Positions 1 to 9,434 of a stretch of 64,000 nt of DNA are shown here, one piece after another (the stretch's first letter is position 1; the number at the start of each line of letters is the position of its first letter). The translations under genes were made by a program, and so were the position numbers. The DNA is from Plectosphaerella cucumerina (lineage: Eukaryota > Ascomycota > Sordariomycetes > Glomerellales > Plectosphaerellaceae): positions 2,666,001-2,730,000 of the forward strand of contig JAGPXD010000003.1 in the NCBI GenBank assembly GCA_020746995.1. The letters are read 5' to 3'. The notes under the pieces were generated by a model, which ran no database searches, was not told where the DNA came from, and saw nothing but the letters and a program-made list of their open reading frames with translations.

Positions 1-2094
1 AGGGACAATCGACTCCATTGTCTTTCGAACCACCCGGGTAAAGCTGTTGAACATGTTCGGTGTGATGTCGCACGAGCGCTGAGCGTCCGCCAGCATCTTT
101 CCACTGAACAGAAGGACGTCCCTTCCCCTACTCTTTGGAGATTCCACCCCAAGCAGTATGTTGGGTCGAGACAATGCTTCGAGGATGACCTCCCAGAGTC
201 GAGGGTCGCGCCGAGATGCAAGCGCATGAGCAACATGCCGAGCGATATGGATGCGACCCAGGTGAGGACGCTTAACCGCTGAAAGCCCCGCCGAGGTCAG
301 ATTCGGGTGAAGACGGCAGAGAACCTCGATGGCAACTTGAACCAAGCTCATTGGAATCTTGCGGATATCGGTGGGTGACACGCCTCGATACCGGGTCAGA
401 TACTCAGGGGAGTCCCTGAACCGAAGTGGCCTGAAAAGGTTCTCCAGTGTCATTTGCTGCGGTAGGGGCAGGGAGCTTTGATGAATGCATGAAATGGCTT
501 GATGAGTCGAGGAGGAGTGTCGTAGGAGAGTCCGCAGGATTCTTCCCTCGAGTGGAATATTGTCCGAGACCATGACGGAGATGAGTCGATCGAGCGTCGG
601 TGGCGTGAGGCGAGCCTTCTCAAAGTCACTGTAATTCAGGTCGTCAAAAGGGAATGTCTCCCTGCCGTCACCAGGGAGGTTGTGATGGTACTCTTCAGCA
701 TGCCGTGCCAGCAGCTTGTAGATCATCTGCTCGTACACGGCAGCGTCTGGGTTCATACCCGGGGCTGGGGGGCGCTGGAAAGCCTGCCAGGCCTCCTCAG
801 GATTGCGTGTAGCCCGTACCTGGGCCGCCCAGAGATCTGACAGCGACATGACAGCCATGGACCGTGGCGAAATGATGGATCGGGTTTGAAGGGTGGGTGT
901 GCCATCGGTGTTTGTGCCTCCGAGGACGTCGGTAATGAGGTCAACAAGCTGCTTCTCATAGCCCGCTTCCATCATCATGGTGCCTGCCTTGACGCTTCGA
1001 CTGGCAAACTCCTCCAGTGGTGTGTCCTCCTCAATGCCGTTCCGAAGAATTCGGTAAGGTGGCCACGTCCGACTCAGGGCTGTGGCTGAGTCGCGTTCGG
1101 AGTCGGCCTTGGGCACGCCGAGCAGGACGCCACGGATCGCCTGGTAGCTTGTTCTGTCGATGACAAGAGGCCTCTCGAGCCCGGATGACAACGACAATAG
1201 CCTTAGCATGGCCTTCCATCCGTGGCGTCGGTGCTTGTAGGCCGACCGGCTGGGGGGTGTGGCCAGGTGAGATAGAACCGAGGAGAAGATGCTGCACCTG
1301 AATCGGTAGACGGCATCAGGGAAGTTCGATCCTGGCGTCAGTTTTTCCAAGCACGCCGCCGCGAAATCGGCAACGCCAGCAACCGCCTGGGGTCGTACCC
1401 GCCTAGCAAGAGCCAAAAACGTCTCCAGTATCTCTTGGATAGGAGCAGGATTCATGCTCACAACCCCGCAGCCGCTGGACAGAGGATCCGCGTCTCGAGG
1501 AGAACGCAGTACATCGTTGGGGTTGTTCTTGCAGTACTCAATCAGAGAGTAGAGAGATTGGACGCTCATTGTGTCCCTGTTCTTGAGTGCCTTTCCGAGG
1601 ATGTACTTCAAGATGAATATTGGCTTCGGCCCCCCATGGTTGATGAATGCTCGGGCTTGTTCGTCCAGAGACTTTGCGGTGATGATCTTGGTCCAGAGAA
1701 AGACATGATCTGTCGGAAATCCCATAGCCATGACCTTCTTGAGCTTGTTGTCCCAGGCCTGGTTGCCATGCAGCATGTTGAGCAAGTCAGGTGTGAGGTT
1801 CGGAGAGATGTACAGGATCATCTGAGCCGTGACGACCGAGGGTCGTGAGTCCTGCAAACTGGCCAATTTCGATGCGATTTGATACTCGCTTGATTGGGGA
1901 TCGAGAGCTCGGCCATGGTAGACTCTGAGAGCTACGTCGAGATGCTGGGTCGGTCGGGAGAGGTGATGGGAGAAGTTGATCGTCTTGCGCGGAGTCGGTC
2001 GGAACATTGGGTTTTGATGCGCCGGGGTGGGTTGTTCTTGCGACGATATACATGATGCTTGGCGGCGAATGTGCGTGCGATGTCCCGCGACCAT
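1..2094 (-). CDS. Mitochondrial-type conserved fungal protein, PPR-like (C-terminus cut by window edge)
   Basis: An uninterrupted minus-strand frame runs from an ATG at 2094 to the window edge (698 codons, no stop), so the C-terminus lies outside. An in-frame TGA at 2110-2112 fixes this as the first possible Met unless an upstream exon exists. The N-terminus is rich in Arg, Ser, Gln and His and poor in acidic residues (begins MVAGHRTHIRRQ), as in a mitochondrial presequence. The body is predicted helical, and segments such as AVYEQMIYKLLARHAEEYHH resemble pentatricopeptide (PPR) helices. Fungal PPR-like proteins usually act in organelle RNA processing or respiratory-complex assembly. I do not recognise a specific orthologue, and the PPR label is inferred from pattern only. 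It is divergently transcribed from the RMD1-like gene, which is also predicted mitochondrial. Confidence 0.75.
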   Translation of the reverse strand, partial: MVAGHRTHIRRQASCISSQEQPTPAHQNPMFRPTPRKTINFSHHLSRPTQHLDVALRVYHGRALDPQSSEYQIASKLASLQDSRPSVVTAQMILYISPNLTPDLLNMLHGNQAWDNKLKKVMAMGFPTDHVFLWTKIITAKSLDEQARAFINHGGPKPIFILKYILGKALKNRDTMSVQSLYSLIEYCKNNPNDVLRSPRDADPLSSGCGVVSMNPAPIQEILETFLALARRVRPQAVAGVADFAAACLEKLTPGSNFPDAVYRFRCSIFSSVLSHLATPPSRSAYKHRRHGWKAMLRLLSLSSGLERPLVIDRTSYQAIRGVLLGVPKADSERDSATALSRTWPPYRILRNGIEEDTPLEEFASRSVKAGTMMMEAGYEKQLVDLITDVLGGTNTDGTPTLQTRSIISPRSMAVMSLSDLWAAQVRATRNPEEAWQAFQRPPAPGMNPDAAVYEQMIYKLLARHAEEYHHNLPGDGRETFPFDDLNYSDFEKARLTPPTLDRLISVMVSDNIPLEGRILRTLLRHSSSTHQAISCIHQSSLPLPQQMTLENLFRPLRFRDSPEYLTRYRGVSPTDIRKIPMSLVQVAIEVLCRLHPNLTSAGLSAVKRPHLGRIHIARHVAHALASRRDPRLWEVILEALSRPNILLGVESPKSRGRDVLLFSGKMLADAQRSCDITPNMFNSFTRVVRKTMESIVP

Positions 2095-2492
2095 CTGCGA
2101 CGACGTCTGTCAGTTCTCGTCCGTGTTCACGCAACAAGCTGCTTGTCCTTACAGTAGCCTTCAGGGCCGCTCTCGCACCCCTTGGGAGACTCCCAGGGAG
2201 GGCGCCATTGGGCTGAGCTATGAGAAGTCGCCGCATCTCTCCATTTCAGGCAAGAAAGGCCCTTGGAGCACGGCAGCGACGCGCTTTTCGACTGGGGTTT
2301 GGACGAGACTGGCGATCGATGCTGTGTCAAGCTTGAGGCTGCATCTCGAAATTTGGACTTGAGGTCCAGATAACGCCGAAGCAGCGATAAGCCCCACACT
2401 CGGTGACCTCGGTGAAGACACTGGAGGCCCGCTAAAAAGTTCCGGGGACTGGGCCTCCGTCACGTCGTTGCACCACCACGGCACTCAAGTTC
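2095..2492. other. Divergent intergenic region (398 bp)
   Basis: This is the shared upstream region of the PPR-like gene (-) and the RMD1-like gene (+). I see no convincing coding frame or RNA gene. It must hold both promoters. Confidence 0.5.
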
Positions 2493-3788
2493 ATGCCACA
2501 GCTGCTGCAGCCATTGGCACCTCATGGCTCTGAAATCAACACGATGTGGTCGTGCAAGAACAAGATAGCACCGGCTTTCTGCCGGGGGCTGTCCGCAGGA
2601 CTCCCTTCGAACGCCCGACCTCGACGATTGTTCCATTTGACCGCGGTCGCCGGCCTCCCCAGAAAGCGAAGCTTCTTCACTTCGAATGTCTACCTATCTC
2701 CGAACGGCGAGCCTTCCGGGCCGCGAGACGAAGCGGTGCAGGATACTACAAGTACGACAACACAACCGAAACGGAAGAATGTCAGGACAGCAGGCAAGAA
2801 CTCGCTGCGCCGGGTCGCCATCATTGCACAGCAGCCGGCGCAACGCTCCGCGGAGCACCCACTCGTGGAGCATGTGGACGATTCATCCCCGATGATGGCC
2901 TCGGCCACATGCATTGCCGAGTCTTTCGACATGGCGGCGGTTCTCGACATTCTCCGGTCGCACGGCTTCGATATTGATCCCGACAATACTGGCTTCGAGG
3001 CCTCCGAGGTGGTGCACGCCCGCGGGGTCAACGGTGGCGACATCTTCGTCTTTCCGTCTGGCACCATTGTGACTTGGTCCCTGCCGCCGGACGTGGTGAC
3101 GAAGCAGCTGCTGCGTGCGGCGGAGATACCACTGCGACCCGAGCAGCGTGAGGTAGAGGACCTTGAGTACACGTCGGACCCGACGCGAGACGCGAGCAGC
3201 ATGAAGGGCGACGTTGTCGTCCTTGGTACAAAGCAAGAAGTCTCGCAGGGCAATACACTGGACAGCACACTAGCCAAGATTGCATTCTCCTCTGGCCTCG
3301 CGCGGAGCACCAAGCTTGCCGTGCTAGAGACGGCACTCACGCAGTACTTCGAGAGCACACGCAACATTCCCGGCATCCTGGCGCAGGGGTCCGGCCTCCC
3401 GCTCAAGAGGAAGTTCATCCTTTCCAAGACGGGCGAGCTCCTCGGTCTCCGGGCGAGGTTGAACCATTACTCGGAGCTGACAGACTCGCTGCCCGACATC
3501 TTCTGGGACAGCCGTTCGGAACTTGGCCTCGAGGGCTACTACGACCAGGTCGGACGGGCGCTGGACGTCAACGTGCGCATCCGGACGCTGAACCAGAAGA
3601 TGGATTATGCGCAAGAAATTGCCACGGTCCTCAGGGAGATGTCGAGCGAGCAGCACGGGACGAGGCTGGAATGGATCATCATCATCCTGATCGCGGTCGA
3701 GGTTGTCTTCGAGGTGCGGCGGATCGTGCTGGAGTGGATGCAGGAGAAGGAAGCTTCTGTTGAAGAAGCAACAAACCAAAATGTATAA
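2493..3788 (+). CDS. RMD1/RMND1 family (DUF155) mitochondrial protein
   Basis: A single exon encodes 431 residues. The N-terminal ~90 residues are basic and Ser/Arg-rich, like a mitochondrial presequence. The DUF155 domain covers about residues 140-400: an FPSGTIVTWSLP strand, an E-rich segment (EQREVEDLEY), then KFILSKTGELLGLRARLNHYSEL and a DIFWDSRSELGLEGYYDQ segment, which are typical of this family. A hydrophobic helix (LEWIIIILIAVEVVFEVRRI) near the C-terminus is the family's membrane anchor. Yeast Rmd1, Rmd8 and Mrx10 and human RMND1 belong here; the mitochondrial members support mitochondrial translation at the inner membrane. With a presequence this is most likely the Mrx10/RMND1 type. 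An in-frame Met at codon 18 (MWSCKNK) is an alternative start that also leaves a basic presequence. Confidence 0.88.
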   Translation: MPQLLQPLAPHGSEINTMWSCKNKIAPAFCRGLSAGLPSNARPRRLFHLTAVAGLPRKRSFFTSNVYLSPNGEPSGPRDEAVQDTTSTTTQPKRKNVRTAGKNSLRRVAIIAQQPAQRSAEHPLVEHVDDSSPMMASATCIAESFDMAAVLDILRSHGFDIDPDNTGFEASEVVHARGVNGGDIFVFPSGTIVTWSLPPDVVTKQLLRAAEIPLRPEQREVEDLEYTSDPTRDASSMKGDVVVLGTKQEVSQGNTLDSTLAKIAFSSGLARSTKLAVLETALTQYFESTRNIPGILAQGSGLPLKRKFILSKTGELLGLRARLNHYSELTDSLPDIFWDSRSELGLEGYYDQVGRALDVNVRIRTLNQKMDYAQEIATVLREMSSEQHGTRLEWIIIILIAVEVVFEVRRIVLEWMQEKEASVEEATNQNV

Positions 3789-5026
3789 CATGGCCTCTTA
3801 CAAGAACGAGGCATGGCACGGCATGGCATGGAAATGGAAGCGCGGATAGATACCCAACTCTGTAACTTTGTAACTGGAACGGAAATCTCACATTACCATC
3901 TTGAATGCGGACTCGTAGACAAGCAATGGTGGGGTTTGATGCTCGTCGTGAAGCAGCAACAGCGACTCTCACTGCCACCTCGCTCGCGCATCACTACAAC
4001 CCTGCACATGAATTTATTGACATTTGTTTTTGAAGATTCCGGTAGAGTCATATTCAAGAATACGATTAGCAAAAAAACTTTATTGATACAGGTGTTGTGC
4101 AGGCGGGCAGAATGGAAAAAGGGGATTGGCCAGGGAAGGAGCCACCCGTGTGTCCGGGCTTCAACATCTTGCGGCGGGCTTCCAATATCGCAATTATACC
4201 ATCCAGAAAGAACGACATGTAAGGGCAGCTACGCTGCCGGTGCACCGTGAGAGCACCCACACGCGACAACGTGGAGTCGTTCTGACCCGCCCCACATCAC
4301 CATGTGCGCCGTGATTTTGATTGGTCAATCCCTCATACTAGATGGAAGCGCAGATTCGGACGTCAATACCTATTCGTACGCGCCGCGTTCAACGCAACGC
4401 GACGATGAAGCCGCCCTGGCAGCTTCCAACTTGAAGAGCATTCACGGCCCCAGTGCGCAGCATCTTGCCTGTATCGCAAGTCGCCCGAGCTCCATGCACT
4501 TCAACCAGCAAACAGAAATCCCCGAATACTTGCCGTTTCTTTTCATCATTATGAACCCGACCTAGCTGGTGATACAGCCAAAGCCGCTCAAGCACCGCCC
4601 AATCCTTGGCACTGTTTACGAATAAGGGAGGAGTTTTCATCAGGGCGTCACAAAGAGTGAATGTCAATCCCGGTCGCAGGTGGGGTTTGTTTGGGCTCTT
4701 TCTTTCGAATCTTACCTCGGGTTTGGTTCGTCAAGACCCTGCCGTCCGTTCATTGTTCGGGGCTTTCTATTGTTCGGGGGTGAAAACCAACAACTGCCGT
4801 TTGCTCCGTCCAAGTTGCAGCCAACAAACACAAACGGAACATGGGATCGATCGCACGTTCCAGCCGTTGGGCCACTCTCACACTCGTCCCATTCAACACG
4901 ATACAAGTTGTCGCCTTTCAGGGATCGACGACTCCACATGATTCCAAACAAACAGCAAGCCGTTCAAGGTACTATGCCACTCTCATCTGCATTCGCTCCG
5001 TCCTAATAACATTATGGCAGATCACA
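3789..5026. other. Intergenic region and dim-2 leader (1.24 kb)
   Basis: It holds the 3' flank of the RMD1-like gene and the promoter and 5' leader of dim-2. Short open frames here have no protein-like features. The last 186 bases stay in frame with dim-2 and contain a probable leader intron, listed separately. Confidence 0.5.
4969..5020 (+). other. Probable 52-nt intron in the dim-2 5' leader
   Basis: The segment starts GTACTATG after an AAG, contains CCTAATAAC as a possible branch region ten bases before the acceptor, and ends TGGCAG. Splicing would place the dim-2 ATG (5027) six bases after the junction. The donor is not a perfect fungal consensus and the branch is CTAAT rather than CTAAC, so this is moderate evidence. 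Confidence 0.5.
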
Positions 5027-8000
5027 ATGCCGCCGCCTTTAGAGTACTGGGCGCATGAAAGCCCAGCCGGCAGCGCCCCTACCTCCGAGGCTGGCGACTC
5101 AGATAGCGTGGAAGAGTTGGCTCTTCTGAAGCAACTGGCGCAATCTGACGAGGATGACGAGACATGGGAGCCTGCCAAGCCAAAGTCGTCGTCAACACCG
5201 CAATCCAAGACCTCGCCCTCTCGCCAGGCATTGCCGCGTTCTTATTCCGATCATGATGCTGTCTTCGATGAAGATAACAAGTTCGTTGGAACATTACGGG
5301 ACGAGGCTGACATACCCGACACCTCCGCGCGCGTTGTGGTTGAGATTCCTTCATCGACGCTCGTTGTCCCAAAATCATTGTATCAGGATTTTCAACCCAC
5401 CGCGCCCGAATCCACAGAGATTGAGGCTGTGAAAAGCCTGATCCAGAACAAGAAAGCAGAACCAAACGGCGATTTCGAACTCGAGCTGGACGACTTTGTC
5501 GTTTACACCCTCAGTCAAGGCGACCAGTTCAAGGAGTACGCTGAGCAGAAGTATCCGTACGAGTTGAGACCATTGCAACACCTTTCCGTGCAAGATTACA
5601 AGCCAGCCATTCTCTACGCCGATGGATACTTGTGCAACGGCACGGACAGATACTACGTGCGGAAGATGCCATTCAGCACAGTCCCCATCGGCAATTACGG
5701 CCTCGAGTCGCACACGGTCGGAGACCAAATCTGGATACAAACGACTCTGCACGACAAGAACGGAAGTACTGCGTACTTCAAGTTGAAGAAGCCGGCGCAA
5801 GAGTACGTCCGGTATCACACCGGCTTCCTGTGGATTGTGGATCTTGCCAAGCACGTTGTCGACTACCTCGGCTACATGGAGACGAAACAAAAGAAGCCTG
5901 TCGAGTTCCATCACTTCGAATCTCACTTCAGCAAATGGCTCCATCGGATACATGGACGCAACGAAGCTTTCCAGCGGTGGTTCCATCAGTATGGCAAGGA
6001 GGACTTCCGCATCGCTGTCCACGCCAACAGACGCTTCATCTACAAGGAGGCACACGGCGTCATGGACAACGACGGTGTTCATTACCATGCCCTGTGGGAT
6101 GAGATCATCCATTTCAACACCTACAAGGTCATGGGCTCGATCCGTCAAGACTCGGATGCTGCCACGGGTGCTGTTCCACCGACAGTGGTCACCCCCTACA
6201 TCTACGACTGCTTTTCCGAGCTCCCCTTTGTCTCTGTGTTGGAGGCTGTCGAACCGAGCGCAGAAACGGAGGCGCTGCGGCAAGAGCTGATCCGGAAGCA
6301 ACATCTGGAGATGCCATCGAAGCTGCACAACGAGGACGACCACACCGAAATAAAGGCTTCCGGCCTGTCGACCCTGAAGCGTGCCATCAAGGTCGGCTCT
6401 GTCATTTCGACCATGCGCGACGCGGGCGATGAACACTGGCGGAGACACGCCAACGAAACTCACGACGTTGACCGTTGGTTCGGCCTGGTTCAACATGTGT
6501 ACACGTCCAAACTGGGACATCGATCCTTTGAAGTCACCTGGATCTATCGGCCTGCCGACACCATCTGCGGCGATATGAAGTATCCTTGGAAGAACGAGCT
6601 GTTCCTCTCGGATCATTGCTCGTGCGGAGAGGTCGGCATGTCGAAGATCACGGAACAGGAGGTCACAGGCGTCCATCGGGTTCACTGGGGAGGGTCGTCG
6701 ACCACCCAAGCAGAGTTCTTCTGTCGACAAACCTACCTGCATCAGGAGCGAAGATGGATCACTTGGCAGGAGGACCACCTCCGCTGCGATCATCATACCC
6801 CGAAAAAGCAGGTACCGCCGTACATGCCTGGCGATACAGTCCTGGTGCACGTTCACACGACGACAGATACCCTGGAGCCCTGCGTGGTACTGACTTGCGA
6901 CCTGACTGAATCCCAACTACTCGTTCTGCCTCGGAGGGAGAAATTCAGCAGCGAATGTGCGCCGAATGAGCTTGTGTGGTCTGAATCGGCAAAGCCACTC
7001 GTACTCAAGAACTGGCGAATTCACGGACGCTGTCTCGTGCGATACTTCGAGCCCCATGAGCAGCTCACTGTGCCATACGACCGATCCGGCGTGGGAAATG
7101 CCTTCTTCATTCGTACCAGAATCGACCCAGAACAGCCCGACTGCTGTGTTCCGTTCACGGACGAGTTCCCCTTCCCTACGAGCATTCGACAGGGTATGAC
7201 CACTGACGACCATTTCCCCAAACTGAAGGGCTTCGACCTGTTCTGTGGTGGCGGTAATTTCGGACGCGGCCTCGAGGATGCAGGAGCTATTGAGATGCGA
7301 TGGGCGAACGACTATGACCCTCGAGCAGTTCACACCTACATGGCCAACCTTGACGGGGATCACAAAGCCAAGGTGCACCCATTCGTGGGCTCCATCGACG
7401 ATCTGCAACGGAGGGTCATCGAGGGCAAGTTTTCCGACAACGTGCCTCCCGTCGGCGAAGTGGAATTTGTCTCAGGAGGAAGCCCCTGCCCAGGATTCAG
7501 TCGCCTTACTTTAGACAAGACGACACCAAAGCAAAGGAAGAACCAGTCACTGGTGGCCTCTTTTGCCTCCTTCATCGACGTGTACCGACCCAAGTACGGC
7601 ATCCTGGAGAACGTGGTCGAGATTGTTCAGGGGAAGAATTCCCGTTCCGAGGACGTCTTCAGCCAGCTGATTTGCGCTATCGTCGGTCTCGGCTACCAGG
7701 CTCACTTCTTCCTCCTTGATGCCTGGACCTACGGATCTCCTCAGAGCCGCAGCCGCGTCTTTCTCGCCTTCGCCGCGCCAGGCTTCCGTCTGCCAGAAAA
7801 GCCAGTCCAGTCCCACCTGGAGGTGGACCGGAAGTCAAAATCTCTGGGGTGGCTGCCCAACGGAGAGCCCATGGTCGAGAGGCTCTTCCTGCCCGCAGCG
7901 TTCCGACCAGTCACGGCAGAAGCAGCCGTGGCTGACCTTCCCAACATCGGCGACGGAAAACACGACGTCTGTATCCCATTCCCAGATCACCGGCAATGTT

Positions 8001-8944
8001 ACGGCGTAACGAGAAAGGTCCGCACCCAGTTCTCGCTGATTCCGACACGACCATACCAGACAAATTTCGTCAAGGCCTACTACAGCACCGGCGTCATCAC
8101 GGAAGCAGAGCGGCAGATGGCCTTCCCTGCTGCCGGGATGAGGGTGGAAAGGGTATCACAGGCCTGGGGTCGGGTGCACCCAAAGAAGATCATGGCCACC
8201 GTTACTACGGCTGTGCACCCGGCAGACACCTTTATGGGAAAGTGTCTGCACTGGAGCCAGCCCCGGATCCTAAGCATCATGGAGGTCCGCCGCGCCCAGG
8301 GATTCCGAGACCACGAGGTGATCCTCGGCGAGACCAAGGAGCAGTGGACGACTATCGGGAACAGTGTGGCGAGAGGGGTCTCGATAGCGCTGGGCCTGTC
8401 ATTCCGCGAGGCGTTGCTCGGGTCTCTCGTCAAGAGCGAGGAGACGCTGCATGCCGACGCCAGCCCGATCGCGGAGAAGATGTCAGTTTTGGCAACCCCC
8501 GGTACTACGACGCCGATGCAGACGCCGCCGATGACAGAGTCGCCAGCGCCCAGGGCGGCCTTGTCGGACGTACTCCGCAGAGAGGCGGTTTTCAATAGTG
8601 TCAGGGTACCTCTCGATGACGACGCTTCCGACACGACGCAGGCGTTGCGGAGTTTAGGTCCAGACGGCACAGAAGAGGGGATAGATGATTTTGCCGCGGC
8701 CAAGGACTACCCACCTCGCTACGCCAGCTCCTCCAGGTCATCTTCCGACGAGTTGACTTCAAACCGCTTTTCGATGTCCACGCAGGCCACAGCCGTGACG
8801 CGCATTACTAGCCAGGAGACGATCCATCAGGGAAAGAAGCGGCAGTCGAGCTCGATGTCCGAAGCATTCGAGATCCACACAACCGAGACAACGACGATTG
8901 GCGAGATGGAGGGAGTGAAGAGGCAGCGGCTGGAGGGCGTCTGA
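5027..8944 (+). CDS. dim-2: DIM-2 type DNA (cytosine-5) methyltransferase
   Basis: One 1305-residue exon. The enzyme transfers methyl groups from S-adenosylmethionine to cytosine and would act in the nucleus; in Neurospora DIM-2 performs all known DNA methylation, guided by H3K9me3 through HP1. The N-terminus is acidic. Two BAH-like regions lie at about residues 455-570 (GSVISTMRD, DRWFGLVQHVYT, NELFLSDHCSC) and 600-690. The catalytic domain spans about 736-1130: motif I FDLFCGGGNFGRG (736), motif IV SPCPGF with the nucleophile Cys821, motif VI ENV (861-863), motif VIII QSRSRVFLAF and motif X GNSVARGV. The NFGRGLE signature and the BAH order match DIM-2 rather than RID or DNMT5. The frame is open back to an ATG at 4841, but the probable leader intron favours 5027. 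The C-terminal ~180 residues are Ser/Thr-rich and disordered. No catalytic residue is missing. Confidence 0.93.
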   Translation: MPPPLEYWAHESPAGSAPTSEAGDSDSVEELALLKQLAQSDEDDETWEPAKPKSSSTPQSKTSPSRQALPRSYSDHDAVFDEDNKFVGTLRDEADIPDTSARVVVEIPSSTLVVPKSLYQDFQPTAPESTEIEAVKSLIQNKKAEPNGDFELELDDFVVYTLSQGDQFKEYAEQKYPYELRPLQHLSVQDYKPAILYADGYLCNGTDRYYVRKMPFSTVPIGNYGLESHTVGDQIWIQTTLHDKNGSTAYFKLKKPAQEYVRYHTGFLWIVDLAKHVVDYLGYMETKQKKPVEFHHFESHFSKWLHRIHGRNEAFQRWFHQYGKEDFRIAVHANRRFIYKEAHGVMDNDGVHYHALWDEIIHFNTYKVMGSIRQDSDAATGAVPPTVVTPYIYDCFSELPFVSVLEAVEPSAETEALRQELIRKQHLEMPSKLHNEDDHTEIKASGLSTLKRAIKVGSVISTMRDAGDEHWRRHANETHDVDRWFGLVQHVYTSKLGHRSFEVTWIYRPADTICGDMKYPWKNELFLSDHCSCGEVGMSKITEQEVTGVHRVHWGGSSTTQAEFFCRQTYLHQERRWITWQEDHLRCDHHTPKKQVPPYMPGDTVLVHVHTTTDTLEPCVVLTCDLTESQLLVLPRREKFSSECAPNELVWSESAKPLVLKNWRIHGRCLVRYFEPHEQLTVPYDRSGVGNAFFIRTRIDPEQPDCCVPFTDEFPFPTSIRQGMTTDDHFPKLKGFDLFCGGGNFGRGLEDAGAIEMRWANDYDPRAVHTYMANLDGDHKAKVHPFVGSIDDLQRRVIEGKFSDNVPPVGEVEFVSGGSPCPGFSRLTLDKTTPKQRKNQSLVASFASFIDVYRPKYGILENVVEIVQGKNSRSEDVFSQLICAIVGLGYQAHFFLLDAWTYGSPQSRSRVFLAFAAPGFRLPEKPVQSHLEVDRKSKSLGWLPNGEPMVERLFLPAAFRPVTAEAAVADLPNIGDGKHDVCIPFPDHRQCYGVTRKVRTQFSLIPTRPYQTNFVKAYYSTGVITEAERQMAFPAAGMRVERVSQAWGRVHPKKIMATVTTAVHPADTFMGKCLHWSQPRILSIMEVRRAQGFRDHEVILGETKEQWTTIGNSVARGVSIALGLSFREALLGSLVKSEETLHADASPIAEKMSVLATPGTTTPMQTPPMTESPAPRAALSDVLRREAVFNSVRVPLDDDASDTTQALRSLGPDGTEEGIDDFAAAKDYPPRYASSSRSSSDELTSNRFSMSTQATAVTRITSQETIHQGKKRQSSSMSEAFEIHTTETTTIGEMEGVKRQRLEGV

Positions 8945-9434
8945 TTGGGAGCACGGATTGCTACGTTGGAGCCTTGTTTCGAGGGATAGACAGATGCGGT
9001 GTTCTTTGCGGAGGGCTTTGGACATAGAGTCGAAATATGGCTCGCGGGAGTGTTCTGGGGAGAAGAGAGGAGAAATGACGGGCATGCACTTTTTCGCTTG
9101 ATGGGCATTTCTCGGAGCGTCTGCATTCGGCATTTGGGTGCATACATGGGCAGCGGAGTTTTTGGCTGGTGGCCTTGTAAAAATTATGGCAGCATGCCTG
9201 GGATCCTATGAGGCCAAGGTCTTTCGATATCAAACATCATGCATTGTACGCGGCGGAACCCGGTTGAATCTCCCTATATTGATCGATTTTTATGCGATTT
9301 CCGGAATCTAATCGCCCCTATATCCCCTGAAGTAGACTCCATGCTAAATGTCAAAACCCCGCCCTCATTTCTTCCTCAGCATTATGTCCTCCGATATCTA
9401 TGCTATATGCATCTGGCGGGCTTCACGGCATGGC
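8945..9434. other. Convergent 3' region (490 bp)
   Basis: It lies between the stop codons of dim-2 (+) and the secreted protein gene (-). It becomes AT-richer near 9230-9400. I see no gene; it should hold both 3' UTRs and polyadenylation sites. Confidence 0.5.

Noticed and set aside
3813..4250. Open frame of 145 codons downstream of the RMD1-like gene
   Set aside because: It has mixed composition, no motif and no codon bias like the neighbours, and it lies in a 3' flank.
5375..6916. 513-codon minus-strand frame within dim-2
   Set aside because: Antisense shadow of the conserved BAH region; no independent signature.
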